A stretch of 61,779 nucleotides of DNA from Streptomyces murinus (GCF_002154555.1 NZ_MUNF01000001.1:1-61779), one strand, 5' to 3'; positions 40,710 through 55,200 are shown, counted from the stretch's first letter. The notes: generated from the letters alone by a model not told the origin. A program made the numbers and translations.

Positions 40710-43700
40710 ATGATGAACGAAGACAAGCTCCGGGACTACCTCAAGCGGGCCACCACCGACCTGCGCCAGGCCCGGCGCCGCGTACGCGAGCTGGAGACCC
40801 GCGATCAGGAGCCCATCGCCATCGTGGGCATGAGCTGCCGGTTCCCCGGCGGCGTCGGCACCCCCGAGGAGTTGTGGCGGCTGCTGGCCGAGGGCACGGA
40901 CGCCGTCTCGGGGTTCCCCGAGGACCGCGGCTGGGACGTCGACGGGCTCTACGACCCCGACCCCGAGCGGCCCGGCAAGGTCTACACCCGGCAGGGCGGC
41001 TTCCTGCGTGACGCGGCGGACTTCGACGCGGACTTCTTCGGGATCTCGCCGCGCGAGGCCCTGGCCATGGACCCCCAGCAGCGGCTGCTGCTGGAGACCG
41101 CCTGGGAGGCCTTTGAACACGCGGGCATCGACCCCGCCACCCTCAAGGGCAGCCGCACCGGCGTCTTCGCCGGACTGATGTACCACGACTACGGCTTCCT
41201 GCCCGGCGACCTCCCCGAAGGGGTCGAGGGGCTGATGAGCACCGGCAACTCCGGCAGCGTCGCCTCCGGACGCATCGCCTACACCTTCGGTTTCGAGGGC
41301 CCCGCGGTCACCGTCGACACCGCCTGCTCCTCCTCGCTCGTCGCCCTGCACCTCGCCGTGCGGGCCCTGCGAGCCGGTGAGTGCACGATGGCGCTCGCCG
41401 GGGGAGTGACGGTCATGGCGGGCCCGTCCGCCTTCGTCGAGTTCAGCCGGCAGCGCGGGCTCGCACCCGACGGCCGCTGCAAGTCCTTCGCGGCGGCGGC
41501 GGACGGCGCGTCCTGGTCCGAGGGCGCCGGGCTGCTGCTGGTGGAGCGGCTGCGGGACGCCCGGCGGCTCGGCCACCGGGTGCTCGCGGTGGTCCGGGGC
41601 TCCGCCGTCAACCAGGACGGCGCCTCCAACGGTCTGACCGCGCCCAACGGCCCCTCGCAGCAGCGGGTGATCCTCGAAGCGCTGGCCGGCGCCGGGCTGT
41701 CCGCCGAGGAGATCGACGCCGTGGAGGCGCACGGCACGGGCACCGACCTCGGCGACCCGATCGAGGCGCAGGCGCTGCTGGCGACCTATGGGCAGGGGCG
41801 GCAACGGCCGCTGCTGATCGGCTCGTTGAAGTCCAACATCGGACACGCGCAGGCCGCGGCCGGGGTTGCCGGTGTGATGAAGATGGTGCTGGCGATGCGG
41901 CACGGCGTGCTGCCGAAGACGCTGCACGTGGACCGGCCCACCCCGCGGGTCGACTGGTCGGCCGGCTCCGTCGAGCTGCTGACCGAGGCGACCGCCTGGC
42001 CGGAGACCGACCACCCCCGCCGGGCCGGGATCTCCTCGTTCGGGATCAGCGGCACCAACGCGCACATCATCCTCGAAGAAGCCCCCGAGGAACCGGCAGC
42101 CGAGCCCGACGGGGAGGCCCCGGCCGAGGAACCGGCGCGGGCCCGGACCACCGTGGTGCCGTGGGTGCTCTCCGCGAAGAGCGCACAGGCGCTGCGGGAG
42201 CAGGCACGACGACTGCTGTCGTGCGCCGACCTCGCGGCCGCTTCACCGGCCGACGTGGGCTTCTCGCTGGCGGCCACCCGCTCGGCGCTGGCACACCGGG
42301 CCGTGGTCGTCGGCGCCGACGCCGAAGAGCTGCGCGCGGGACTGACCGCCCTCGCGACGGGCGAGCCCGTGCCCCAGGTGGTGACCGGCCGGGCCGGCGC
42401 CGACCGGGGCAGGACCGCCTTCCTGTTCTCCGGGCAGGGCTCCCAACGCCTCGGCATGGGACGCGAGTTGTACGCGGCGTACCCGGTGTTCGCCGCCGCC
42501 TACGACGAGGTGTGCGCGCTCCTGGGCACGCCGGTCGACGTCGACTCGGAGGAGTTGCACCGGACGGGTTCGACCCAGCCCGCGCTGTTCGCCGTCGAGG
42601 TGGCGCTGTTCCGGCTGCTGGAGTCGTGGGGTGTGCGGCCGGACTACGTGGCCGGTCACTCGGTCGGGGAGATCGCGGCCGCGCATGTGGCGGGTGTGCT
42701 GTCCCTTGAGGACGCGGCCGAGCTGGTGTCGGCCCGTGCCCGTCTGATGCAGGCGCTGCCGGGCGGCGGTGCGATGGTCGCCGTAGAGGCCACCGAGGAC
42801 GAAGTCCTTCCGCACCTGACCGACGGCGTCGGCATCGCGGCGGTCAACGGGCCGCGGTCCGTCGTGGTCTCCGGTGCCGAGGACGCGGTGCTGAGGATCG
42901 CCGAGGAGTTCGGCCGACAGGGTCGTAAGACGTCCCGGCTGAAGGTCAGTCACGCATTCCATTCGCCGTTGATGGATCCGATGCTGGAGGAGTTCGCCCG
43001 AACCGTCAGGGGTCTGACCTTCAACGAGCCGCGGATTCCCGTCGTTTCGAACCTCACAGGGCGGCTGGCCGAGCCGTACACCCCCGAATACTGGGTCCGG
43101 CATGTCCGCGAGGCGGTCCGATTCGCCGACGGCATCAAGACCCTCGGCGGCCTCGGCGTGACCACGTTCGTGGAGGTCGGCCCGGGTGGCGTCCTCAGCG
43201 CGCTCGCCCAGGGCTGCCTCGACGACGCGGACATCGTCACCGTCCCCGCGCTGCGCACCGACCGGCCCGAACCACAGGCACTCACGCTCGCCCTCGGGCA
43301 GCTGCACGCCCACGGCGTCTCCCCCGACTGGGGGGCGCTGTTCCCCGGCGCCCAGCGGATCGACCTGCCCACGTACGCCTTCCAGCGCGAACGCTACTGG
43401 CTCGAAGGCACGGCCGCGCCCGACGTCTCCTCGGCGGGACTGGACTCGGCGGGCCACGCCCTGCTCGGCGCGGTCGTGGAGACCGCCGGAGCACCGGACC
43501 TGCTGTTCACCGGCCGGCTGTCCCCGGCCGACCTGCCCTGGATCGCGGACCACACCGTCGGCGGGGTGCCGGTGCTCCCGGCCGCCGCGTTCGCGGACCT
43601 CGCGCTGTCCGCCGGGCGACGGGCCGGGTTCCCGCACCTGGACCAGCTGGACCTGGACGCCCCGCTGGTCCTGGCGGAACAGGGCGCCGTCCGCATCCAG

Positions 43701-46181
43701 GTGCAGATCGGCACGGGCGACGACCCCGACCGGCGCCCGGTAGGCGTCTTCAGCCGGCCCGCCGCGGCCGGCGCCGACGAGCCATGGGTCCGGCACGCCA
43801 CCGGGGAACTGACCCGGAACGCTCCGGCGCACGACTTCGACCTGCTGCTCTGGCCGCCGACGGGCGCCGAACCCATGGACGTCGAGGACCGCCCGTACCT
43901 GCGCGCCGCCTGGCGTGCGGGCGAGGAGCTGTACGCCGAGGCCGTACTGCCCGCCACCGAGCAGGGCCGGGCGGGCCGCTACGCGCTGCACCCCGCACTG
44001 CTGGCCGCCGCCCTCGGACTGCCGCACGCCGGGGAGCCGGGCGAGGTGCGCATGCCGTACGCCTGGAGCGGTCTGTCCGTGCACACGCCGGGGGCCGGTG
44101 CCGTACGCGTCCGGGTCCGGGCCGTCGGCGAGGACACGGTGGCGATCGAGCTGGCCGACGCCGACGGCTCTCCCGTCGCCTCGGCCGCCTCCGTGCGGAC
44201 CCGGACCATGTCCGCACAGCAGGTACTGGCCTCGAGAGTGGCGCACCAGGACTGGATGTTCGGGGTCGAGTGGGTCGAGCACACCACGACGTCCGCCCCC
44301 GCAGGCGATCCCGAAGCGGGGTGGGCGGTCCTCGGCGACGGGGGCGCCTTCTCCGACCTCGACGCGCTCCGCGGGGCCGTGGACGAGGGTACGGCCGTAC
44401 CCGCGCACGTCCTGCTGTCCTGCGCCCCGAGCCGGGGCGACCTCGCCGCGGCGACGCGTGAGGCGCTCGCGGATGTGCTGTCCGTCGTCCGGGAGTGGGT
44501 CGCGGACGAGCGGTTCTCCGACGCGCGACTCGTGGTGCTGACCCGGGGAGCCGTCGAACTGGACGGCCCGGAGACCGACGTGGCGCATGCCGCGGTCGCC
44601 GGGCTGGTGAAATCGGCCCAGACCGAGCACCCGGACCGGATCCTGCTCGTGGACGTCGACGTGGATGTGGACGACCCGGTCGCGGATGTCACCACCGGCC
44701 CCGCGCTGGTTGCCGCGCTGGCCGCCCTGGACGAGCCGCAGGCCGCGGTGCGCGACGGAAAGCTCTACGTGCCGCGCCTCGCCCGGATCACCCCGCCCGA
44801 GGAGCCCGCCGCTCCCGCCTGGGACCCCGAGGGGACCGTGCTGCTCACCGGCGCGACCGGTGGCCTCGGCCGGTCCCTCGCCCGCCATCTCGTCGCCGAA
44901 CGCGGCGCCCGCAGGCTGCTGCTGGCCGGCCGCCGGGGCCCCGCGGCCGAAGGCATCGGCGAACTCGTGGCCGAACTGTCCGAGTTGGGCGCGCACGTCG
45001 ACGTGGCCGCCTGCGACATCGCGGACCGGGACGCCCTCGCCGCCCTGCTGGCCACGGTCCCGGCCGAGCACCCGCTCACGGCCGTGGTGCACGCGGCCGC
45101 GGTCCTGGACGACGGTGTGATCACCGCCCTGACCCCGGAGCGCCTGGACACCGTGCTGCGGCCGAAGGCCGACGGAGCACTGAACCTGCACGAACTGACC
45201 CGGGACCTGGACCTCTCCGCGTTCGTGCTCTTCTCCTCCCTGGCCGGGGTCCTGGGCAGTGCGGGCGCCGCGAGCTACGCCGCCGCGAACGCCTTCCTCG
45301 ACGGGCTGGCGCTCCGGCGCCGGGCCGCCGGCCTGCCCGGCACCTCGCTGGCCTGGGGCCTGTGGACGGACAACGGCGGCATGGGCGGCCGGATCACCGA
45401 CGCCGACCGCAACCGGATGGGGCGCGCCGGAGTCGTACCGTTCACCCCGTCCGAGGGGCTGGCCCTGTTCGACGCCGCCCTCACCGTGGACCGGCCGGTG
45501 ATCGTGCCGGTCCGGCTGGACGTGCCGGGCCTGCGCGCCATGGCCCGTACCGGGCTGCTGCCCGCCGTCCTGCGCGGTCTCGTCGGCAGCGCCGGCGCCG
45601 CGTCCGGCGAGACCACGGACTCGGGGACCCCCGCCCTGGCCCGGCGGCTCGCCGGGATGCCGGAGGCCGACCAGGAGAAGATCCTGCTGGAGCTGGTGCG
45701 CAACCAGGCGGCGGCCGCCCTCGGCCACGCCACCGCCGCCCGCGTCGAACCCACCACCGCCTTCCGGGACATCGGCTTCGACTCCCTGACCGCCGTGGAA
45801 CTGCGCAACCGGCTCAAGGCCGCGACCGGACTCCGGCTCAAGCCCACCCTGGTCTTCGACTACCCGAGCCCCGTCGCCGTCGCCCGGCTCCTGCACAAGA
45901 ACCTCGTACGGGAGTCGGCCGCCGAGATCCCGCCCGTGCTCGGCGAACTGGACCGGCTGGAGACGCTGCTTACGGCGCTCGCCCCGCAGGACGCGGTACG
46001 GGACAAGGTCACCGCCCGTCTGAAGGCGCTGCTCTGGAAGTGGACCGACACCCAGGGCACCGCGTCGAACACCGCCGACACCGGCACCGGCGCCGACCGC
46101 GATCTCGACCTCGATCGGATCGACGCGGCCACTGACGACGAGATGTTCGACCTCATCGACCAAGAGCTCGGGTCTCTCTGA
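40710..46181 (+). CDS. Type I modular PKS 3: module 7 (DH degenerate)
   Basis: An 1823-residue single-module enzyme that adds the first polyol unit after the pentaene. N-terminal docking coiled coil ([11 protein letters not shown]), KS 34-460, AT 564-899, DH-like 911-1173, KR 1181-1610, ACP 1644-1732, C-terminal docking 1741-1823 ending [20 protein letters not shown], malonyl. The DH keeps [10 protein letters not shown] (His948) but the Asp of LLDAALH is Ala1099 (LLAAALG) and about 15 residues with the YGPxFQG motif are deleted, so dehydration should fail and a hydroxyl should stay. KR is B type and looks active. Two adjacent ATGs (40710, 40713) are possible starts, after AAAGGGG. Gap to PKS 4 is 35 bp. 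Matches the expected filipin PteA3. Confidence 0.95.
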   Translation: MMNEDKLRDYLKRATTDLRQARRRVRELETRDQEPIAIVGMSCRFPGGVGTPEELWRLLAEGTDAVSGFPEDRGWDVDGLYDPDPERPGKVYTRQGGFLRDAADFDADFFGISPREALAMDPQQRLLLETAWEAFEHAGIDPATLKGSRTGVFAGLMYHDYGFLPGDLPEGVEGLMSTGNSGSVASGRIAYTFGFEGPAVTVDTACSSSLVALHLAVRALRAGECTMALAGGVTVMAGPSAFVEFSRQRGLAPDGRCKSFAAAADGASWSEGAGLLLVERLRDARRLGHRVLAVVRGSAVNQDGASNGLTAPNGPSQQRVILEALAGAGLSAEEIDAVEAHGTGTDLGDPIEAQALLATYGQGRQRPLLIGSLKSNIGHAQAAAGVAGVMKMVLAMRHGVLPKTLHVDRPTPRVDWSAGSVELLTEATAWPETDHPRRAGISSFGISGTNAHIILEEAPEEPAAEPDGEAPAEEPARARTTVVPWVLSAKSAQALREQARRLLSCADLAAASPADVGFSLAATRSALAHRAVVVGADAEELRAGLTALATGEPVPQVVTGRAGADRGRTAFLFSGQGSQRLGMGRELYAAYPVFAAAYDEVCALLGTPVDVDSEELHRTGSTQPALFAVEVALFRLLESWGVRPDYVAGHSVGEIAAAHVAGVLSLEDAAELVSARARLMQALPGGGAMVAVEATEDEVLPHLTDGVGIAAVNGPRSVVVSGAEDAVLRIAEEFGRQGRKTSRLKVSHAFHSPLMDPMLEEFARTVRGLTFNEPRIPVVSNLTGRLAEPYTPEYWVRHVREAVRFADGIKTLGGLGVTTFVEVGPGGVLSALAQGCLDDADIVTVPALRTDRPEPQALTLALGQLHAHGVSPDWGALFPGAQRIDLPTYAFQRERYWLEGTAAPDVSSAGLDSAGHALLGAVVETAGAPDLLFTGRLSPADLPWIADHTVGGVPVLPAAAFADLALSAGRRAGFPHLDQLDLDAPLVLAEQGAVRIQVQIGTGDDPDRRPVGVFSRPAAAGADEPWVRHATGELTRNAPAHDFDLLLWPPTGAEPMDVEDRPYLRAAWRAGEELYAEAVLPATEQGRAGRYALHPALLAAALGLPHAGEPGEVRMPYAWSGLSVHTPGAGAVRVRVRAVGEDTVAIELADADGSPVASAASVRTRTMSAQQVLASRVAHQDWMFGVEWVEHTTTSAPAGDPEAGWAVLGDGGAFSDLDALRGAVDEGTAVPAHVLLSCAPSRGDLAAATREALADVLSVVREWVADERFSDARLVVLTRGAVELDGPETDVAHAAVAGLVKSAQTEHPDRILLVDVDVDVDDPVADVTTGPALVAALAALDEPQAAVRDGKLYVPRLARITPPEEPAAPAWDPEGTVLLTGATGGLGRSLARHLVAERGARRLLLAGRRGPAAEGIGELVAELSELGAHVDVAACDIADRDALAALLATVPAEHPLTAVVHAAAVLDDGVITALTPERLDTVLRPKADGALNLHELTRDLDLSAFVLFSSLAGVLGSAGAASYAAANAFLDGLALRRRAAGLPGTSLAWGLWTDNGGMGGRITDADRNRMGRAGVVPFTPSEGLALFDAALTVDRPVIVPVRLDVPGLRAMARTGLLPAVLRGLVGSAGAASGETTDSGTPALARRLAGMPEADQEKILLELVRNQAAAALGHATAARVEPTTAFRDIGFDSLTAVELRNRLKAATGLRLKPTLVFDYPSPVAVARLLHKNLVRESAAEIPPVLGELDRLETLLTALAPQDAVRDKVTARLKALLWKWTDTQGTASNTADTGTGADRDLDLDRIDAATDDEMFDLIDQELGSL
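40809..45905 (+). other. Module 7: KS-AT(malonyl)-DH(inactive)-KR-ACP
   Basis: Only the KR step should work: LDD-type KR ([23 protein letters not shown]). It lacks the FWxSVE dimerisation linker of the KR-only modules, so it derives from a DH-KR module that lost DH function. Predicted output: hydroxyl next to the methylated end of the pentaene. Confidence 0.88.
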
Positions 46182-46216
46182 ACCTCTCTCACGCACTGCT
46201 ACCGAGGACGTAAAAC

Positions 46217-49200
46217 ATGTCGAACGACGACAAGCTCAGGGACTACCTCAAGCGCGTGATGGTGGACCTGCGCCAGACCCGCAGGCAGCTGGGTGAGCTG
46301 GAGGCGAAGGACACCGAGCCCGTCGCCATCGTCGGCATGGCCTGCCGCTACCCGGGCGGCGTCACCTCCCCCGAGGACCTGTGGCGCCTCGTCGCCTCGG
46401 GCGGTGACGGCATCTCCGGATTCCCCACCGACCGGGGCTGGGACCTCGATGCGCTCTACGACCCCGAGCCCGGGCGGACCGGCCGCAGCTATGTGCGCGA
46501 GGGCGGATTCCTTGACGACGCGGGGGAGTTCGACCCCGCGTTCTTCGGGATCTCGCCGCGTGAGGCCCTGGTCATGGACCCGCAGCAGCGGCTGCTCCTG
46601 GAGACCTCCTGGGAGGCCTTCGAACGCGCGGGCATCGACCCCGCCACCGCGCGCGGCACCCGGGCCGGTGTGTTCGTCGGCACCAACGGGCAGGACCACG
46701 CCTACCTCCAGCGGCCGGGCGACAGCGACATCGAGGCCCACCTCGTCACCGCGAACACCGCCGCCGTGATCTCCGGCCGCATCTCCTACGCCCTCGGCCT
46801 CGAAGGCCCCGCGGTCACCGTCGACACGGCCTGCTCGTCCTCACTGGTCGCGCTCCACCTGGCCGCCCAGGCGCTGCGCCGCGGCGAGTGCTCGCTCGCC
46901 CTTGCGGGCGGTGCCACCGTGATGGCCACCCCGAACACCTTCGTCGCGTTCAGCGCCCAGCGCGGCCTGTCGCCCGACGGCCGCTGCCGCGCGTTCTCCG
47001 CCACCGCCGACGGCACCGGCATGTCCGAGGGCGTCGGCGTCCTGCTGCTGGAGCGGCTGTCCGACGCCCGCCGGCTCGGCCATGACGTGCTCGCCGTCAT
47101 CCGTGGCAGCGCCGTCAACCAGGACGGCGCATCCAACGGCCTCACCGCCCCGAACGGCCCGTCCCAGGAACGGGTGATCCGGCAGGCGCTGGAGAACGCG
47201 CGCCTGACCGCCTCCCAGGTCGACGCGGTCGAGGCACACGGCACGGCCACCACCCTCGGCGACCCGATCGAGGCGGAGGCGCTGCTCGCCACATACGGCC
47301 AGGAGCACCCGGCGGACCGGCCGCTGTGGCTCGGATCCGTCAAGTCCAACATCGGGCACACCCAGGCGGCCTCCGGTGTCGCCGGGGTCATCAAGATGGT
47401 GATGGCCATCCGCAACGGCGTCCTGCCGCGGACGCTGCATGTGGCCGAGCCGACCGACCAGGTCGACTGGACGGCGGGCGGCGTACGGCTGCTCACCGAG
47501 GCCGTCGACTGGCCCGGGACCGACCACCCCCGCCGCGCCGCCGTCTCGTCCTTCGGCGTCAGCGGCACCAACGTGCACACGATCATCGAGCAGGCCCCGG
47601 CCCCCGACGAGGAACCCGCCACCGAACCGGCCGAGGCCCCCGCCACCGGTGTACGGCCATGGGTGCTCTCGGCGAAGAGCGAGGCGGCGCTGCGCGCCCA
47701 GGCCCAGCGCCTGCTCACCTTCCTGGAGGACCGCGGCCCCGGCTGCGCCCCGGCCGACATCGGCCACTCCCTCGCCACGACCCGCACCGCCTGGGACCGC
47801 AGGGCGGCCGTCGTCGGCGAGAGCCTGGAAGAACTCACCGAGGGCGTACGGGCGTTGGCGTCCGGCATTCCCTCCGCGGCCGTCGTGCAGAACACCGGCG
47901 GCCTCGGCGACCGGACCGGGTTCCTCTTCTCCGGTCAGGGCTCGCAGCGGTTCGGCATGGGCCGTGAACTCTACGACGCCTTCCCCGCGTTCGCCGCCGC
48001 CTACGACGAGATCCGCGCCCACCTCGACGTCACGCTCGACACGGACGCGGAGCAGCTGAACCGCACCGGGCACACCCAGCCGGCGCTGTTCGCCCTCGAA
48101 GTGGCGCTGTTCCGGCTGCTGGAGTCGTGGGGCCTGCGGCCGGACTACGTGGCCGGTCACTCGGTCGGCGAGATCGCCGCCGCGCATGTGGCGGGTGTGC
48201 TGTCGCTTCAGGACGCGGCGAAACTGGTGTCGGCGCGTGCCGCGCTGATGCAGGCGCTCCCCGAGGGCGGCGCGATGGTCGCCGTAGAGGCGACGGAGGA
48301 CGAGGTGCTGCCGCATCTCACCGGCGAGGTCGGTGTCGCGGCGGTCAACGGCCCCCGTTCGGTGGTGATTTCGGGCACCGAGGACGCGGTCCTCGCGGTT
48401 GCCGGGCTGTTCGCCGGCCAGGGTCGCAAGACGTCCCGGCTGAGGGTCAGTCACGCGTTCCATTCGCCGTTGATGGATCCGATGCTGGAGGAGTTCGCGC
48501 AAGCGATCAGTGGGCTGACCTTCAACGAGCCGCGGATCCCGGTCGTTTCGAACCTCACCGGGCGGCTGGCCGAGCCGTACACCCCGGAGTACTGGGTACG
48601 GCATGTCCGCGAGGCGGTCCGTTTCGCTGACGGTGTCCGGACCCTGCACGAGTTGGGTGTGACCACCTTCGCGGAGATCGGTCCCGGCGGTGTCCTCAGC
48701 GGCATGGCGCAGGGCTGTGCGGACGGCATCGTCACCGTCCCCGTACTCCGCGCCGACCGCCCCGAACCCCGAGCCGTCGTCACCGCGCTCGCCGAACTGC
48801 ACGCCCACGGCGTATCCCCCGACTGGGGGACCCTCTTCCCGGGCGCCCGCCGCGTCGACCTGCCCACCTACGCCTTCCAGCAGCAGCGCTACTGGCTGGA
48901 GACCCCCGAGGCCGAGACCGTCGCCGTGGATGCGGTCGACGCCGACTTCTGGGCGAGCGTCGAGCGCGAGGACGCCGAATCCCTCGCCGCGACACTGGAG
49001 CTGAGCCCCGGCGAACTGGACGTCGTCGTACCGAAGTTGTCCGCCTGGCGGCGCCGACGACGCGAGCAGTCCGCCGTGGACGGCCGGCGCTACCAGCTGA
49101 CCTGGCAGCCGCTGAACGGCCTGTCCGGGGGCGACCTCTTGGACCGCACCTGGCTGTTCGCCGCGCCGGAGGGCGACGAGTGGGCCGAGGCGGTGCGCAC

Positions 49201-52200
49201 GGCTCTCGCCGGACGCGGCGCGCGACTGGTCCCGCTGACGGTCGACGCGAGCGCCGACCGCGCCCGGCTGGCCGGTGAGTTGACCCGGGCCGCGGCGGAA
49301 GCCGGACCGTTCGACGGCGTCCTGTCGTTGCTCGCCGCCGACGAGACCGCCACGCCCGAGCACCCCGCGCTCTCCCAGGGCCTCGCCCAGACCGTAGCCC
49401 TGGCGCAGGCGCTGGGCGACGCGGACATCGACGCCCCGCTGTGGTGCGCCACCCGTGGCGCGGCCGCCACCGGCCGCTTCGACGACGCCCCGCTCAGCGC
49501 CGTACAGCACCAGGTGTGGGGCCTCGGCCGCACCCTGGCACTGGAGCACCCCCACCGCTGGGGCGGCCTGATCGACCTGCCCGCCACCGTGGACGAGCGC
49601 GCCGCCGGGCGGGTCGCCGCCGTACTCGCCCAGGGCACCGGTGCGGGGGAGTGGGAGGACCAGGTCGCCGTCCGCGCCTCCGGCGTGTTCACCGCCCGGC
49701 TCGACCACGCCCGCGGCGCCACCGCCCGGACATGGTCGCCGCGCGGCACCGTCCTGATCACCGGCGGCACGGGCGCCCTCGGCGGACACATCGCCCGCTG
49801 GCTCGCCGGTACGGGCGCCGAGCACCTGGTGCTCACCAGCCGCCAGGGCGCCGACGCACCCGGCGCGCCCGCGCTCAGGGCCGAACTGGAGGAACTGGGC
49901 ACCCGCGTCACCCTCGCCGCCTGCGACGTCGCCGACCGCGACGCGGTCGCGGCCCTGCTCGACGAACACGGCTTCACCGCCGTCTTCCACGCCGCGGGCG
50001 TGCCCCAGTTCACCCCCTTCGACGAACTGACACCGGCCGACTTCGCCCGCACCCTCGCGGCGAAGGCCCACGGCGCCACCCACCTGGACGAACTGCTCGG
50101 CGACCGCGAGCTGGACGCCTTCGTGCTCTTCTCCTCGATCGCCGGCGTGTGGGGCAGCGGCGGCCAGACCGCCTACGCCGCCGCCAACGCCCACCTCGAC
50201 GGGCTCGCCGCCCGGCGCCGGGCCCGGGGCCTGACCGCCACCGCGATCGCCTGGGGCCCCTGGGCCGACGGCGGCATGGTCACCGACGCCGACGAGGAAC
50301 ACCTGCGCCGCCGGGGCGTCGTCACCCTGCCCGCCGCACTCGCCGTGACCGCACTCCAGCGCGCCCTGGACTGCGACGACACCGCGGTCGTCGTGGCCGA
50401 CATCGCATGGGAACGGTTCATCGGACCGTTCACCCTCGGCCGCCCCAGCGCCCTGCTGTCCGAGGTGCCCGAGGTGCGCCGCGCCCGCACCGCCGCGGCG
50501 CCCGCCGACGCCGGGACCGGCGCCGGGCCCCTCGCGGACCGGCTCGCCGGACTGCCCGAGGCCGAGCGCACCCGGGCCCTGCTCGACCTGGTCCGCGCGC
50601 ATGTCGCGGCCGTCCTCGGCCACAGCGGCATCGGCGAGATCGAGCCCGACCGGGCCTTCAAGGACCTCGGCTTCGACTCCCTGACCGCCGTCGAACTCCG
50701 CGACAAGATCAACGCGGCCACCGGTCTCGCCCTGCCGCCCACCCTGGTCTTCGACCACCCCAGCGCCACCGCGCTCGCCCGCTTCCTGGAGAGCGAACTC
50801 CTCGGCGCGCGGAGCGCCGTACCGCAGGACCGGCAGGCGCCTGCCGCCGACGACGAGCCCATCGCCATCGTCGCGATGAGCTGCCACCTGCCCGGCGGCG
50901 TCGACTCGCCCGAGGCCCTTTGGGACCTGGTGGCGTCCGGCGGCGACGCCATCGCAGAGTTCCCGGCCGACCGCGGCTGGGACGTGGACGCGCTCTACGA
51001 CCCCGACCCCGAACGCCCCGGCAAGACCTACGCCCGCGACGGCGGATTCCTCTACGACGCCACCGACTTCGACGCGGGCTTCTTCGGGATCTCCCCGCGC
51101 GAGGCCCTGGCCATGGACCCCCAGCAGCGCCTGCTCCTGGAGACCTCCTGGGAGGCCTTCGAACGCGCCGGTATCACCCCCGGACAGCTGCGCGGCAGCC
51201 GCACCGGTGTCTTCGTCGGCATGGCCTACCAGGGCTACGGCGCCGACGCGCACCGCACGCCCGAAGGCGTCGAGGGACACCGGCTCGTCGGCGGCGCCTC
51301 CAGCGTCGTCTCCGGCCGGATCTCCTACACCTTCGGCCTCGAAGGCCCCGCCGTCACCATCGACACCGCCTGCTCCTCCTCCCTGGTCGCCCTGCACCTG
51401 GCCATGCAGTCGCTGCGGAGCGGCGAGTGCACGATGGCCCTGGCCGGCGGTGTCACCGTCATGGCCAGCCCCAACGTCTTCGTGGAGTTCAGCCGCCAGC
51501 GCGGACTGTCACCCGACGGCCGCTGCCGGGCCTTCGGCGCGGACGCGGACGGCACCGGCTGGTCCGAGGGCGTGGGCGTGGTGCTGGTGGAGCGCCTGTC
51601 CGACGCCGTGCGCCACGGCCATGAGGTCCTCGCGGTGGTCCGGGGGAGCGCCGTGAACCAGGACGGCGCGTCCAACGGCCTGACCGCGCCCAACGGTCCG
51701 GCTCAGCAGCGGGTGATCCGGCAGGCCCTCGCCTCCGCCGGGCTCACCCCGGCGGACGTGGACGCCGTGGAGGCACACGGTACGGGCACGACGCTCGGCG
51801 ACCCGATCGAGGCGCAGGCACTCCTTGCCACCTACGGACAGGAGCGTGAACGGCCGCTGCTGCTCGGCTCGTTGAAGTCCAACATCGGCCACACCCAGGC
51901 CGCCGCGGGCGTCGCCGGTGTGATCAAGATGGTCATGGCGATGCGCCACGGCGTGCTCCCGCGCACCCTGCACGCCGATGAGCCGACACCGCACGTCGAC
52001 TGGTCGGCCGGTGACGTCCGGCTGCTGACCGAGGCCGTCGACTGGCCCGCGTCGGACCGCCCGCGCCGGGCCGCTGTGTCGTCCTTCGGCGTGAGCGGCA
52101 CCAATGCCCACACCATCATCGAACAGGCCCCCGCAGCGGCCGAGTTGCCCCCGACCCCGGACTCCGGCGCACCCGTGCCGTGGATCCTGTCCGGCAAGGG

Positions 52201-55200
52201 AGAGCCCGCACTGCGCGCACAGGCGGCCCGCCTCGCCGGCCACCTCGACGCGACGGACGACTGGACCGCCTCCGACATCGGCTACTCCCTGGCCGCCCGC
52301 GAGACCTTCGAGGACCGCGCCGTACTCCTGGCCCAGACCCCGGAAGAACTCCGCCACGCCCTCACCGCCCTCGCCACCGGCGAACCGGCCGCGAACGTCG
52401 TCACCGGGCGCGCCCACGCGACGGGCAAGGTCGGCTTCCTGTTCTCGGGGCAGGGCTCGCAACGTCTGGGTATGGGGCGTGAGTTGTACGAGGCGTTCCC
52501 TGTGTTCGCCGACGCGTACGACGAGGTGTGTGCGCGGCTGGACGTGCCGTTCGATGTCGCTGCCGAGTCCCTGCACCAGACCGGGAACGCCCAACCGGCG
52601 TTGTTCGCGGTCGAGGTGGCGTTGTTCCGGCTTCTTGAATCGTGGGGTGTCCGGCCGGATTACCTGGCCGGTCACTCGGTGGGTGAGATCGCGGCCGCGC
52701 ATGTGGCCGGTGTGTTGTCGCTGGATGACGCGGTGAAGTTGGTGTCGGCGCGTGCCGCGTTGATGCAGGCGTTGCCGGGTGGCGGTGCGATGGTCGCCGT
52801 ACAGGCCACCGAGGACGAGGTGCTGCCGTATCTGACCGACGGGGTCGGTGTCGCGGCGGTCAACGGGCCGCAGTCGGTCGTGATTTCGGGAGCCGAGGAG
52901 GAAGTTCTCGCTGTTGCCGAGGCATTCGTCGCGCAGGGTCGCAAGACGTCCCGGCTGAAGGTCAGCCACGCGTTCCACTCTCCGCTGATGGACCCGATGC
53001 TGGACGAGTTCGCGCAGGCCATCCACGACCTGACCTTCAACGAGCCGCAGATTCCCGTCGTTTCGAACCTCACCGGACGACTGGCAGAGCCCTACACCCC
53101 CGAATACTGGGTACGGCACGTCCGCGAGGCGGTCCGCTTCGCCGACGGTGTGCACACCCTGCACGAGTTGGGCGTGACCACCTTCGTGGAGATCGGCCCC
53201 GGCGGCGTCCTCACCGCCCTGGCGCAGGGCTGCCTGGACGACACCGTGGCCGTGCCCGTCCTGCGCGGCGACCGTCCCGAGCGGCAGGCCGTCGTCTCCG
53301 CGCTCGCCGAACTGTACGTACGCGGCGAGACCCCCGACTGGCAGTCCCTCATCCCCGGCGCCCACCGCGTCACCCTGCCCACCTACGCCTTCCAGCGTGA
53401 GCGCTACTGGCTGGAGGGCGACGAGGACCCGGCCGCCATCAGCGCCACGGCCGACCCGGCGGACTCCGGCTTCTGGGACAGCGTCGAGCGCGAGGACGCC
53501 GAATCCCTGGCCGCGACCCTCGGCCTGAGCGCGGACACCTCGCTGACCGCGCTCCTGCCCCGGCTGTCCGCGTGGCGCCGGCAGCGCCGCGAGCGGTCCG
53601 TGGTCGACGGCTGGCGCTACCGCGTCACCTGGAGGCCGCTCGGCGCGCTCCCGCAACCCGGCACGGCCGGGACCTGGCTGCTCGTGGTGGCCGGGGAGAG
53701 CGAGTGGACCGCCTCGGTCCGCACCGCCCTCACCGACCACGGCGCGACGACGGTCACGCTCGTCGCCGGACCCGACACCGACCGCCGCGCACTGGCCCGC
53801 GAGCTGGCCGACATCGGCCCGCTGACCGGCGTGCTCTCCCTGCTCGCCGAGGACGAGACCGCCTCGGCCGGGCAGCCCGGTCTGCCGTACGGCCTCGCCG
53901 CGACCCTCTGCCTGACGCAGGCGCTCGGCGACGCGGGCGTGGACGCCCCGCTGTGGTGCGCCACGCGCGGCGCGGTATCCACCGGCCGCGCCGACCGCGT
54001 CGACCGCCCGCTCCAGTCCCAGGTGTGGGGCTTCGGCCGGGCCGCGGCGCTCGAACACCCGCGGCGCTGGGGCGGGTTGATCGACCTGCCCGACCTGCTG
54101 GACGCGCGTGCCGCGGCCCGTCTGACCGCCGTCCTCGGCCAGCGGGCCGAGGACCAGGTGGCGGTCCGTGCCTCCGGCGTCCACGGGCGCCGACTCGTCC
54201 GGGCCACCCGCGCCACCGATCCCGCACAGGAGTGGTCGCCGCGCGGCACGGTGCTGATCACGGGTGGTACGGGTGCGCTGGGCGGTCATGTGGCCCGCTG
54301 GCTCGCCGGTGCGGGCGCCGAGCACCTGGTGCTGACCAGCCGTCGTGGTCTCGACGCGCCCGGTGCCGCCGCTCTGAAGGCGGAGTTGGAGGCGCAGGGC
54401 GTGCAGGTGACCGTCGCCGCGTGCGATGTCGCCGACCGTGAGGCGCTGGCCACGTTGCTCGCCGAGCACCCGGTGAACGCCGTCGTCCATGCCGCGGGCG
54501 TCGGCGACCACACCATGATCGAGGACAGCGACCCGGCCGGGTTCGCCCGTACGGTGTCCGCGAAGGCCGCGGGCGCCACCCACCTGGACGAACTGCTGGC
54601 CGATCGGGAACTCGACGCGTTCGTCCTGTTCTCCTCGGGCGCCGGCATCTGGGGCGGCGCGAGCCAGTCCGCCTACGCCGCGGCCAACGCCTACCTGGAC
54701 GCTCTCGCCGAGCACCGGCGGGCACGCGGACGCACCGCGCTCGCCGTCTCCTGGGGCGGCTGGGCCGACGGCGGCATGGCCGGGGTCGGCGACGGCGAGG
54801 AGATGCTGCTCCGCCGCGGTCTGCCGCCCATGCGCCCCGCCCTCGCGCTCTCCGCGCTCCAACAGGCACTGGCCGACGACGACACCGCCCTCACCGTCGC
54901 GGACTTCGACTGGCAGCGGTTCATCGGCCCCTTCACCGTCACCCGGCCCAGCGCCCTGTTCGCCGGTGTGTCCGAGGCGGCCCGCGCCCTGGAGGGTCCG
55001 GCCGCCGGTGGCGCCGAGGCGGGCAACGCGCTCGCCGCACGACTGGCCGGACTGTCGGCGGGCGAACGGGACCGCACCCTGGTGGACCTCGTCCGCACCC
55101 ACGCCGCCGCCGTGCTCGGCCACGAAGGCAGCGCGGCCGTGGAACCGGGCCGGGCGTTCAACGACCTCGGCTTCGACTCCCTGACCGCCGTCGAACTGCG

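Noticed and set aside
43440..44230. DH7 defects as a sequencing error or frameshift
   Set aside because: The frame is kept on both sides, the deletion is a multiple of three, and a point change to Ala is independent of it; biology fits an inactive DH.
46841..51397. A 1518-residue open frame on the minus strand inside PKS 4, and similar long antisense frames across the PKS genes
   Set aside because: High GC with biased third positions opens antisense frames. Their translations are Gly/Arg/His/Gln-rich, without domains, and mirror the PKS periodicity.
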